The notes under the pieces: model-generated
The model's database searches: none
Told to the model about the DNA's origin: nothing
The model's input: only the letters and a program-made list of their open reading frames with translations
Origin: Hemibagrus wyckioides
Taxonomy: Eukaryota; Chordata; Actinopteri; Siluriformes; Bagridae
Assembly: GCF_019097595.1 (NCBI RefSeq)
Contig: NC_080723.1
Coordinates: 16,973,011-17,037,010, forward strand
Direction of reading: 5' to 3'
DNA length: 64,000 nt
Shown here: piece by piece, positions 36,939 through 47,006 of the stretch
Layout of the letters: each line of letters starts with the position of its first letter
Numbering within the stretch: the stretch's first letter is position 1
Position numbers and translations under genes: made by a program

Positions 36939-38430
36939 GTCAGTACGCGTGAGCCAAGTGTACGTGGGTGGGGGAAAAAAGAGTCAATGTACTTGAACTC
37001 TGTTGAATAGTCAGGTAGGACCTTGAATTCTCAATAGGCCTCTAGAGAAAGAAGTAGTCTGTGACTTTTTTTTCCTTCAAGCTTTGCATCTTAAGGCTTA
37101 CTATAACTTGGTTAAATAAGCAAAAGCTCCTGGCAGAGGACAAATAAAACTCTCGGAAAGTTCAGAAGTTCAGGTTTGGAGTTTGTTTAAGTTGAACAAT
37201 CATAAATTATGCATTGCTTAGTGATATGCATTATTAAATCATTGTCTAAGGTTAAAATTGTGGTTTATTGAGAGATTTTAGCAGTCACATGCCCTGACAT
37301 TCAAGTCTCAGTTTAATGGAAATTCATAGAAATATTCTACATAGTTAAATATTGAATAAATGAGGGAAAAAAAATATATTTTTTTTTTGTTAAACTCTGT
37401 ATATCTGTCTCTCTTTATTTAACAAATTGACCAGTTTGTTGGAGTACCAGACAGAATGTGATTCAATAAATACCACAAAAAACTGCACTACTAGAAGAAT
37501 AACTACGGATGAAGTAAAAGATGAGCTCTATGTAGGACGGAGGCCTTGACAGATGCTTTTGTACTGCTTACCTATTTTGTTAATGGACTTAAGAATTGAA
37601 ATTCTGATACAGTTATTGCTTGATCTAGATCTAGTGCTGAAATTTTGTGGTTTATGACCATGTCGTGGTGAACGGGTTTGTGAACCTCTGGGCTAAGTCA
37701 CTGAGGAGGTTAATGCTTGCAATGCGTCCACACTTGGTGAACAGATCTAAAGGACAAAGGTCAGGCAAAAAGCGATTATAATGACCAGGCCATGTAAGGT
37801 AGGAAAAAAAAAGATAAAGCATAGTCTGACTGGATTAGGGTTACCGGGACTCACCCCTGGAGCCAGATCTGGGTGTGGTGTCCGTAGGTGAGTGTTTGGT
37901 GACCTGGCCTACCACTGAACCCAGAAATGGTAAAGTGGAGCCAACATTTGCCGTCAGCACCATTAAGATGAAGAGTGGGGGTCAGGTGCAATGCTAGTCA
38001 GATGGTGGGTGCATGATGGACAGTTCAGTCTCAAATGGAATTGCCCCTTTGGAAGGGAAACTGGCTATGGGCTGATAATGAAAAGGATAAAGAAGTCTGA
38101 TCTGACCTTCTCAGCCAGTTTCCTCTGCGACCCCCACCAGGAAAAGTAGAAGGAAAAAGATTGTTAAACTGTGCTCTACAGATAAAATTCAATTGCACTG
38201 AAGTTCATAAAAGTAACTGCAGAGTTATATTGATGCACCATGCTGTTCTGAAGTCAAGAGTTCCTCTGTGGCAATAGTAATAATCGTGCCGGGAGTCCTG
38301 CTCTGCATTGGCCAGCGTGATGCCCACCACTTTCATTATCTCTCCATTGTGTGTGTGTGTGGGTGGCTGGGTGGGTGTGTGTGTTCAGCATGTATTAACG
38401 AATATCCTGTGCTCTCTGGTTGTCCTCCAG
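36939..38430 (+). other. gfra4 intron within D2/D3 boundary
   Basis: A 1.49 kb phase-2 intron. About 37660-38115 matches the 5' region of a fish non-LTR retrotransposon and is listed separately. A TG-rich stretch lies near 38350-38382. The first 700 bp show nothing recognisable. Confidence 0.85.
37660..38115 (+). mobile_element. Fragment of a non-LTR retrotransposon 5' region
   Basis: 'tcgtggtgaacgggtttgtg', 'aaaaagcgattataatgacc', 'attagggttaccgggactca', 'cccctggagccagatctggg' and 'gtgagtgtttggtgacctgg' follow, in order, the 5' leader of an abundant teleost LINE ('ggtcaccggggcccccctctggagccaggcc...'). I recognise the leader but cannot name the family with confidence. No reverse transcriptase sequence is present. 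Confidence 0.55.
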
Positions 38431-38540
38431 GTCCCGTTTGGCCCAGTTTCAGTATGACTGTCAGCCAGAAGAGCAGTCCGCCAGCGGCTGCAAGCACGGC
38501 AACTATGCTGCCTGTCTCGTAGCCTACACCGGCCTAATAG
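38431..38540 (+). CDS. gfra4: gfra4 coding exon: start of D3
   Basis: A 110-bp exon between 'tcctccag' and 'aatag|gtaggt', entered in phase 2 and left in phase 1. It encodes [20 protein letters not shown], then [17 protein letters not shown]. This corresponds to SRLADFFTNCQPESRSVSSC and NYADCLLAYSGLIG of GFRA1, with cysteines and the terminal GLIG aligned. D3 packs against D2 and supports the ligand- and RET-competent fold in GFRA1. Confidence 0.95.
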
Positions 38541-40656
38541 GTAGGTACAAAAAGATGGTGGGAAGAGCCTCTTGAACTGACAGTATAGAGAGAGAGAGAG
38601 AGAGAGAGATGCTGTGGAGAAACAAAAAATAAATGCCAGAACAAGTTATATGAATGATAAAAAGGACAAGTAACAGGTACAGACAGAAACTTTGGTGTTT
38701 GTATCTGTGTTTGTGTGTGTATATGAATATGAGAGGGACGTTGAAAGAATATATTATTAGAGGCTTGGATACGATGCTGTCCAAATCCAGTCTGTGAAGT
38801 GCAGGAGTTGTTATTGCTCTCTGAAATACCTTTGATGGCGATTGGCTTGAAATGCACACTGTTTTATATCACCTCTGGAAACGAGCCTATTTTTTCCTGG
38901 CCTCTAAAACACAAACCTAGACAGTCTTAATGCATTTCAAAAGTGTTGCCACCAGCACCTCATAGACCTACCACACCAATCACACACACACACACACACA
39001 CACATACTCGCACTTGGGTGGTTTTATTAGTCTACCTGCAGTTTGAGGAGCAAAAAGACACTTATAACCTTTCTTGACACATTCAACACGAGTTAGCAAT
39101 CCAACTTTTTGCCTTGGCATTTTATATAGACAAAAAGTGTGTGTGTGTGTTACGCAAAATAGAAATGCAGGCCACAAAGAATACATTTGAACTGCAAGTC
39201 TAAGTGCTCAGTCATGATTTTTTGCACTTTGTTGTATAAGTCTTCAATCTTCTTGAACTACTATAATGACAGTAAAGGAATTCGTATTCAACTGGGAAAG
39301 AATGAGGAGACGGAAAGAAGTAGAAGTTTTTGAAACCTTTTTAAATAGTAAGGTGAAAGAAGGTGTGAAAGTGTTGGTTTGTTTATTCCTGTCACTTCTT
39401 TTAACGTTGATGTGTCACAGATATATTGAATTGTGCATATACATTAAATGTCTTAAATAAGTTCATTGTGACAGCTTGGTGATTGTTTTCGACATGTGAC
39501 AGATCAACCTGCCTTACAGGCAATTTCAGACCTTTTATCTACTGTAAATGAAATGTTAACACAACTGGGGAAAAGAACAGATAAGCAAGTAAGGAATAAA
39601 AACAAGACAGGATGTGCTATGCTCCTAGAACAGGAAGTGTTTTATTCCTTATACCACAGGAATTAGCCAACGATACCAATTTTTGTCTGTTGTTTCACTT
39701 CTTTCTGTTTGCCCAATAAGAAACTCTCAAAGCTGAATAAATGATTGAAAGTGCCTCTTGTTTGGCATTCAATTTTCATCGATTTTGAATATCAAAAAAA
39801 GTTTCACATGCAAAGCCAACCGGAGTGAGAAAGCTGCCTGTATGGTTTCCAATTAAAGTGCATGCACGAGATTCAACAATCAACAGCAGCTCCTTACAAG
39901 AGATTCATGTAAGCATATAACTCCTATTTTTGTGTTGCGGACGATGCAAAGATTAATGAATAATGAAGGTTTCTATGTAGAACCCTGGTAGAAAGCTTAA
40001 TCATGCAAAGAAGTCTTAATGAACCTATTTCCTAAATAGTGTAGTTGTGTGAAAAGTTTAAATCAAGAGCCTGCCAGAGTGAGAAGTCTGTTTCTATGGT
40101 AACAAAGACTTCAGAACAACATTCATTAACCACATAAGATTTGACACTCGATCTCAGTGTTAAGTTATAAAAATAAGAGTTGGTACACTGGGTAGCATCA
40201 TCGCCTCACAGCTCTAGTGTCAGCGTTTCCATCCTGAGCTTGGGCTGCTGTCTCTGCCGGGTTTCTAATGTTCTTACCGTGTTTCCTCGGGGATGTCTGG
40301 TTTCCTCCCAGAGTCCAGTTCGTGGATTGGCTACACTAAATCGCCCCACTGTATGAATGTGTGTGTGTGTATGGATAACTGGCATCCCATCCAGGAAGTT
40401 TTCCTTGGATAGGATCCAGATCCACTTTGGTCCTGAGCAGGATAAAGAATACATGAATCAATATATCCAATATACTGTTCACTCTGTAATGAGACAAATG
40501 ATCAGATATGCCTGCAAATAAAGCAGCTTTTTGGCAGCGGTGTGTTGCTTTTGCTTAAGAGCTAATTAAGTCAAATTCTATCAATTTATTTCAGTGATCT
40601 CCGAAATGTCTGCATGTCTAGAGAAAAACGTTCTATAAAAAGTGTCTTGTGCGCAG
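38541..40656 (+). other. gfra4 intron within D3
   Basis: A 2.1 kb phase-1 intron. It contains (GA)n at 38588-38610, (CA)n at 38980-39004, a short TG run at 39137-39150 and a degenerate SINE at about 40185-40450. Nothing else is recognised. Confidence 0.85.
40185..40450 (+). repeat. Degenerate DANA/mermaid-like SINE
   Basis: 'ctgggtagcatcatcgcctc', 'ggtttcctcccagagtccag', 'attggctacactaaatcgcc', a short TG run and 'ggcatcccatccaggaagtt' follow the SINE consensus in order, with many substitutions. This copy looks older than those at 31332 and 60555. Confidence 0.6.
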
Positions 40657-40791
40657 GCAGTCCCATCACTCCAAATTACGCGGACAACACCACATCCAAC
40701 GTGGCGCCCTGGTGCACATGCTCAGCGAGCGGCAATCAGAGACAGCAATGCACAGAGTTTCTGGATTATTTCACCAACAACATCTGTCTCA
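40657..40791 (+). CDS. gfra4: gfra4 coding exon: D3 core
   Basis: A 135-bp exon between 'tgcgcag' and 'ctca|gtaagt', phase 1 to phase 1. It encodes [31 protein letters not shown] and [13 protein letters not shown]. It aligns without gaps to GFRA1 [38 protein letters not shown], and YADN...VAPWC.C.ASGN is closer to GFRA4. NTT is a potential N-glycosylation site. Like the D1 and linker exons it is a multiple of three between phase-1 introns, but skipping it would remove D3 cysteines. Confidence 0.95.
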
Positions 40792-43575
40792 GTAAGTCTC
40801 CCGTGCACTTTTTTGATTATTATACTCACTGAAGCCTGATATGTCTATATTACAATCACCAGTTTCCAATAAGCTCATCCGAGTTCTGCAGTAATCAACA
40901 ATTTGAGCTTATAACTGCTTGTAAATGCTTATAAATGCGGTGACTTGTACATTATCAGCGTGGTTACGTTAACATCGTCATTTGATGAGAAGTGACAGAA
41001 ATGCATTTTACTTTTAGGTCTGGATATGTGTGCAGCTGTGATCTTCTGTTTCTCAGATGATGTGAAAAACATGTGCATTATAACGCAGACCATATTGCAT
41101 TCATAATTACGGCAGAACAACCTTGGTGCAAGCTCGTGCTTGCTTTAAAATCTCAAGTGTGAGCATTGTGATGGCATATTTGTTTAATGAGCTGCTACAG
41201 TGGAGGGACTGTTGCACTTCTTTGCTTTCCGTTGTAGTGTTGAGAGATGTGATGGCTGCCTTTGTACCTAACAAGTACATCGATGAACGGATCAGAACAG
41301 ATTATCTCTGAAGTGAATACTTTCAAATGCTTCCAATTAGCGCAACCTTTACCAAGATTTGATGGCATGGGAGGATGAGTTGCAGGTGACTGGACAGCAA
41401 TGGACCATATTCATAAAACATTATAACTTTAAGTAGGTAATAATTCCTAACAAGCCTTTTCATACACTTTAATAATGCCTTGTAAGGCTTTACTTACTAC
41501 TAACGTATTCTCTTAATGACTTATTGTGTGTAAGCATTCATAATAAGTCTGTTCATAAGGCATTCCACACATTTTTTAAATGATTTATGTAAAGGCATTG
41601 AATTTGCAGTATTGCAGCGTTTATTATGTCATATAAAGAATGCACTACATGTAGTTTTCATCACACATTATAATCAGCAATACCGAGGAAACCATGGGCC
41701 GCTTTGATGAGTGTGGTATGTTTACACAGACACCTGCCTAGATTATTTCTATAGCAAGTCTTTAGAATTTACACTATATAGATTTCCTTTTCTGGGAGCT
41801 TATTGGGGCTTATATAGAGTATAAGAACCTAAATATAATAAAATATACATGAATATCCACACACACACACACACACACAGATACATATATGCTGTACACA
41901 TCACAGAAATCTGAACAGTTTCAGATTTTCACATTTTCTAATGCCTTATGAATGGAGAATGACATCATTTGAACGGCTTCATTATAAATATGATTTTCAT
42001 ATTTATAGTATGATCTTGATGTTATTGTATCAGATCATATTATTGTTGATCTTTTAGAATCAATTGATACATTAATATTATCATATCATGTATTATTATT
42101 TTAATTTATGCTCATTTAGATTGATTTTATTCATTATAATGCCTTTTTTAAATAATACTGACTCAATTATGAAACAAATGTAATATCTATTAAATATTTG
42201 TCGCTAGTTCCCTGTACTAAAAAAACCCGATTAACTATCTAAAATAACTAGCTGTGCTTATTATGATGGCTTTAAATTGGCTTTCAGAATTTAATTTCAC
42301 TTCTAATTTTATTGGCCACACACACACACACACACATGTTGCTTATAATATTTTTTGTGGTTGCTGTTTTTTTATGGTGCACCCAATGATATTGTAAATG
42401 TTTATAATGTTTCAGAATTGTTAATAAATATTACAATCGCTTTATAAATCTACAAGTTATATACGTTATTTAGTTAGTATGCTATTCCAGTTAATAGTGA
42501 CTCCTCCGTTATCAAGGAATTACAACACATTATCAAATGAAGCATTATCACATAATGATTTATGAATGTGGCCTTAAGAGAGCGTATTAGCAAGTCGACG
42601 TTTTAATGCCGAGACCCAACATCTCCCGCGTTAGCATGTTCACACTCCACCAAACAACAAACACATGAAAAAAAAATCAGCCCATCTGTCTTACATGCCT
42701 TGTGTCCTCATGCATCATTCAGGCAGGAAGGATTTCTTTCCCCTTGCTTTCATTCATGGAAATGTTCTTTGCTATTAATATTTTAAACGGAGCAAATGCG
42801 TGCATTTGTCAACGTATCATGACGAGACGTATGAATCACCGGAGGATGTTTCGCTTGCTTTCACTCTCTGTTTCACTCTCACTCACTTCTATTTTTCCTT
42901 CTGCATCTCTCTTTCTGTGTTTCTCTTCTTATTTCTGTAATATCGTCTCATGATCAGAGACAAGGCAAATGGCAAGGATCCATTGTTGCCAGTGTCTGAG
43001 GAATGCTTTTTCGTTCCCCCTTTTAGACCCTCTCAGACTCAGCAGGTGCTTCCCGTACTAATGCCCACCTCTTTTCCTCTCTTCACTGTCACTCTCGCAC
43101 GTCCTCATAGCAGACCAGCCTGTGTTTTTCTTCTTTCTTTTTTTTTTAAATTATAAACCGTGATTCATCTCTATTATTGATGCCGCGAGCCTGTTCAAAC
43201 AGAGATGTCTCATGCAAACGAACTCTGCTGCTCCTCTCTGAAATGAGGGATGTGTGCGGAGGAGTTTGTGGATCCTGAGAGCCATTTAGCTGAGCCACTT
43301 GTGAGGGAGTTAATGAGAGGAAGTGGAGAGGCAGGTGCAGCTCAGGGACCTCTGAGGAATACTGAGTGCTCGTCTTGCCTATTCGAGGCGGCCCCGTCCG
43401 GCTGCCTCTCTCATCGCTCTGAATTCAAATATCCGCCTCATAAAAGAACCAGGAGTCTGTCTAAAGTGGGATTCAGTACGCTACAGGGCAGTTTGCTGTT
43501 CCATCTCCAAAAAGTCTCTGACTCTTGACCTGTTGTGTGTGTTGTTGTTTTTTGTGTGTGTGTGTGTGTGAATAG
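40792..43575 (+). other. gfra4 intron between D3 and tail exons
   Basis: A 2.8 kb phase-1 intron. It holds (CA)n runs at 41858-41879 and 42318-42338. The DNA between about 41395 and 42575 has similar inverted ends (listed separately). 42590-43530 is less AT-rich and shows no repeat or exon I recognise. A TG run at 43552-43570 forms part of the acceptor's pyrimidine/T-rich tract. Confidence 0.8.
41395..42575. mobile_element. Possible TIR-flanked non-autonomous DNA transposon
   Basis: The left end reads 'ggaccatattcataaaacat'. The right end's reverse complement reads 'ggccacattcataaatcatt'. That similarity over about 25 bp in opposite orientation suggests terminal inverted repeats around a 1.2 kb AT-rich body without coding frames. 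Boundaries and target duplications are not certain by eye. Confidence 0.35.
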
Positions 43576-43739
43576 ACAACGCTCTTTTGATGTTCGGGAA
43601 TGGAATGGACCACACACCCACTCCCAGCCAAACAGATCGTCGAATCCCTGTGACGGACAGAGATGCACGAAACAGTTCTTCTGGCTTTGTCTCCATGGAT
43701 ACAGAAGAGAACATTGCGAGCCCAACCATTTCAAGACAG
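43576..43739 (+). CDS. gfra4: gfra4 coding exon: end of D3 and variable tail
   Basis: Entered in phase 1 after 'gaatag', it encodes NNALLMFGNGMDHTPTPSQT, then a Ser/Thr/Asp-rich tail with MDTEENIASPTISRQ. The start matches the family motif CLKNAIQAFGNGSD, fixing frame and acceptor. The tail has no clear homologue, as is usual for this linker between D3 and the membrane anchor. RNSSSG offers a potential N-glycosylation site. The donor taken is 'acag|gtgaag' (phase 0). A second in-frame donor six bases on ('gaag|gttagg') would add Val-Lys. Confidence 0.88.
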
Positions 43740-43949
43740 GTGAAGGTTAGGGAATGGAGAAGAGAGAAGACGGCACTTTGCTGCCACTCTCATCTTGGCA
43801 TGTCGCTAAAGCACCTTTCAATTCTGTAGATTCGTAGATTGTGGAGTCCTGAAATTTCACACACAAAAAGAAATTTTTGTAGTGAAAATAAAGTTTGCTG
43901 CTCTGATAATATGGTTCAAAGCACTTTAGTGAAACTAATGCCGACTAAG

Positions 43950-45530
43950 ACCGGGTCACACTTTATAATGCTGTTCAATAACTCATAGGCAACTTTGCAG
44001 GAAGGAACAAGTAGTTCCTTATTACTATAAAATACTAAGAACTTCACTCTTCGAAAAAAAAGTTCTATAGAGCCCCTTAAAATGTTCAATCTTTCGAATC
44101 CTGTGTAGCCTGTCAAAAAGTTCTCGAGAAACTTTTGTGGGTTTATTCTTTTTCATAGATTGGATGTATTTCCAACTGATTTGTATTTTACTGAAAATAT
44201 TACACTGAACTAAATATTTCAGTATTATCGACAGCTCAAATAACCACTACAATTTTTAATTAATAAACAATATTGAATAAAGTAACACAGAGTAGATTTC
44301 AGTGACTTTAAACATGATACTATAATGCAAACAATGAAAATAATAATAATTTTAAAAAATTATCCACCTAAAATCGTGCATAGTGTAAGAATTTATGAAA
44401 GTAGAAGTATTAGAAGTAAAGCATCCAATACTAATATTATGTCCTTAAATGTACAAACAAGCAGTTACTAAACTAGTTAGTTAACTAGTAAAGTTAATTA
44501 ACCAAAAGTTCACATCAGCTTTAAAAGTCAACCATAAGTCCTTAATATGTACAATATATTATCTATTTATTTATTTGTTTATTTATTTATTTACAAAATT
44601 TAGCTGAATAATGTAAATTGTGCCAAAAGTTATCTTTGGTGTCCCTATAGAAACTTTTTTGACTTTGTGGGTTCTTTGGAGCTAAATAAAGAACCCTAGG
44701 GTTCTGCATAAAATTATTACAGTGTCTTAATTAATTATACAAAAAGTATTTAGTATGAGTAAATTAATTATGCACTAATTCACTGAAACTTCAGCTGGAA
44801 TTACCGAGTCTTACATCTCTCCTGCTTAACGGCTCTTTTATAATAACTATTTATTAATTCTGTTCAATGCTGTTTATACCAGCATTAACTCCCAGTAGCT
44901 AAGCCTTACCTTTCTTCCGATTTACTACATAATATATTTCAACCTATTCTAATTTCTCAGTATCTAAAATAGAAATATTTATCTGAATTATTTAGGTCTT
45001 TTGATAGGAGTCTTGTTTTTTTTTACTCTGTCGAGGTCCAAATAGAGAAGTGACAATAATATCCTACAAAGGTACAAAGTCTAATCTCTATTAACAAAGT
45101 TATGAAATTGTTTGTAAAATATTATTTTAATTCATAAAAAAATAGCAATTAATTACCGTTCCACATAATCATTAACTACTGAAGAACAACACAGTAACAC
45201 TTCAGTCATTACTTGTGAAGTTTCGTGTTCTTTGAAGAGACCTTAATAATGAAATAATATGTACAGTATACTTACATGCTACATACTGAGGCATTGGAGT
45301 AGGCTGAAGATCTCCAGTAGGAAGGTCAGGCTATGCTATTGAGATTTAATATCAGTATGATCCGTAATTAATCAGTAGTTATTATATAACTAGTAGTTCT
45401 TAACATTTTATAGGATTAACATAGGAGAGTTAATAAACTACTGACTTCTTACATGGTTCCTGCATAGTTACCTATGAGTTATTGAACAGTATTGGTTAAA
45501 AACTAATTCAATAAAGTGTTATCCCATATT
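43950..45530. mobile_element. Probable non-autonomous DNA transposon with long inverted ends
   Basis: The left end reads 'gggtcacactttataatgct' then 'gttcaataactcataggcaa'. The right end, reverse-complemented, reads 'gggataacactttattgaat', and further in 'gttcaataactcataggtaa'. Both start with a TAACACTTTA-like motif common at teleost DNA-transposon ends. The inverted arms extend roughly 100-150 bp. The interior is AT-rich, has GGTTCT-type sequence at 44045-44110 and 44640-44720, and no transposase frame. Confidence 0.55.
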
Positions 45531-45829
45531 AATAATTTTAGAATTATGAAAAAAATATAAAACTCAATTTTAGAATCATAAGCAGATGAAATATGAGTAT
45601 TGCATATTCTGAGCTCAAACATAGATTGTTGATTTTGTTTTACATGAAAAGTATTTATCATTTTTGTTTTGTGCAACACAAACTTTCAAAATGACTGGCA
45701 CCCCCTCTGGATAAAATAACAGCATAGAGACAGTGTTTGTAATTTGTATCTAAAAGGTTAAAGATTATTGTTTATGCTCTTTTATATACTCAGGGGTGTT
45801 ATATACTTAGGTAAGCTTCTCAATAGTTT

Positions 45830-46080
45830 CAAATCCTGAGACTCAAGTATTTGCAACCAATTTGATGCTGGAGTCATTATCTTGTTGACAAAGGCAACCC
45901 AGTTTGTGGTAAAGTATCCTGGCACTTAGCAGACGTCATGGTGCCATCAATCTTCACAAGAGCTCCTGCATCATTAACCACAAAACAGCTCCAAATAATC
46001 AATGATTTACCACCATATTATACAGTGCACTCGGCTCATGGGGCCAATTTATGGCAATTTTTAACAGTTCCAGGGTGGGT
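45830..46080 (-). mobile_element. Tc1-like transposase fragment (catalytic core), decayed
   Basis: The reverse strand at about 46014-45900 translates without a stop to GGKSLIIWSCFVVNDAGALV, then KIDGTMTSAKCQDTLPQ. This follows the Tc1 transposase segment GG.S.MVWGCFS..G.G.LV.I.G.M....Y...L. Flanking DNA has stops and no clear ends. It is a relic only. Confidence 0.6.
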
Positions 46081-46505
46081 TTATTCATATTCATTGCCTG
46101 TGTTTACTGATTATTGATTGATTGATTTATTGATTGATAGATTCATTCATTCATTCATTCTTTCATATATCAGTAACCACTCCTGGTCATGGTCTCAGTT
46201 GACCCAGAGGAAATCCCAGTTAGACTGGGTATGTTCATCCTAAATGCTTATGTATTTTTAAATATCCATTACTATTTACAACTTACTTGGGGCAACAACC
46301 ATCTGTCTTTTTGTGTTGAAAACTCTCATAAGAAATCCACTACCACAACTTCAATCCCAGATGTACAATCCCAGATGAACAGAAAATGGGGTTAAACCGA
46401 CATTTTATATTATTTAATTAATAATTTTAATAATGTAATTATTTTAATATTTATTTTAATGTAATAAATTAATTACATTTGTATGTATATTGTTTTATGC
46501 AATCC

Positions 46506-46507
<2 letters not shown>

Positions 46508-46594
<87 letters not shown>
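46508..46594 (+). repeat. (CTAT)n microsatellite
   Basis: About 21 CTAT units, then GTCT units. It sits about 270 bp upstream of the last-exon acceptor. Confidence 0.95.
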
Positions 46595-46865
46595 TAGTCT
46601 GTCTGTCTACTGGTTTTATTTCTCTCTCTCTCTCTCTCTCTCATAACAACTGACTAATTAATTTAACTCTGTTATATGTTCAGCTGATCTGTCTTTCAAA
46701 GCCCTTAATCCTGCAGATAGTAATTTTAGGCAGTGTTGTGTGAACATTAATAAATTTTAAAATATTTAAATAAATAATGCACCAATGCTAATAATGCAGT
46801 AATGCTGTTAAGAATAATGTATCTAATTTATCTAATTTATCTTTTATGGTTTCTTTGTTTCTTAG

Positions 46866-47006
46866 GACACCGAAAGGGAGAGACTTTGGGGTGACTCCAC
46901 CATTCCCACCGACACACAGCGTAACTCTGGTCAGGTGTCCTCTCTGGTAAATGTGCCAGTACTGACCAGTCTGCTGCTCCTCCTTCTGCTGAGCTGTGAG
47001 CAGTGA
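46866..47006 (+). CDS. gfra4: gfra4 last coding exon: GPI-anchor signal and stop
   Basis: After 'tttcttag', in phase 0, it encodes DTERERLWGDSTIPTDTQRN, then SGQVSSLVNVPVLTSLLLLLLLSCEQ and TGA at 47004. A polar stretch, a small-residue patch (NSG or VSS, candidate omega sites) and a hydrophobic Leu-rich run ending three residues before the stop fit a GPI-attachment signal. Human GFRA4 ends similarly (LLSILPVLALPALL, from memory). The frame is confirmed by phase agreement with 43739. No cytoplasmic domain follows, so the protein is lipid-anchored. Confidence 0.9.
   Translation, partial: DTERERLWGDSTIPTDTQRNSGQVSSLVNVPVLTSLLLLLLLSCEQ

Larger units (their letters stand above)
43740..46865 (+). 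other. gfra4 last intron
   Basis: A 3.1 kb phase-0 intron, very AT-rich. It contains an inverted-repeat-flanked element (about 43950-45530), a minus-strand Tc1-like transposase fragment (about 45830-46080), a (CTAT)n run at 46508-46594 and a CT run at 46621-46642. The 68-codon frame at 46189 is not recognisable. Confidence 0.85.
25632..47006 (+). other. gfra4: gfra4 gene, coding span seen in this window (7 exons)
   Basis: GDNF-family receptor alpha genes encode GPI-anchored co-receptors that bind a GDNF-family ligand and present it to the RET tyrosine kinase. The seven exons splice with GT-AG junctions and consistent phases (1-1, 1-1, 1-2, 2-1, 1-1, 1-0, 0-stop), giving about 416 residues. 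These cover D1, linker, D2, D3, a short tail and a hydrophobic C-terminus. Assignment to GFRA4 rather than GFRA1, 2 or 3 rests on [33 protein letters not shown] and WCTCSASGN, which resemble human GFRA4 more closely than the paralogues as I remember them. Mammalian GFRA4 lacks D1, while chicken and fish proteins keep it, as here. The start-codon exon is not identified. Paralogue a or b is undetermined. Confidence 0.85.

Noticed and set aside
25632..47006. Assignment of the gene to gfra1, gfra2 or gfra3
   Set aside because: KKEKNCL and RRRQTIVP are shared with GFRA1, but [18 protein letters not shown] and [15 protein letters not shown] fit GFRA4 best. GFRA3 lacks MKKEKNC and RRRQTIVP. This rests on remembered sequences and was not computed.
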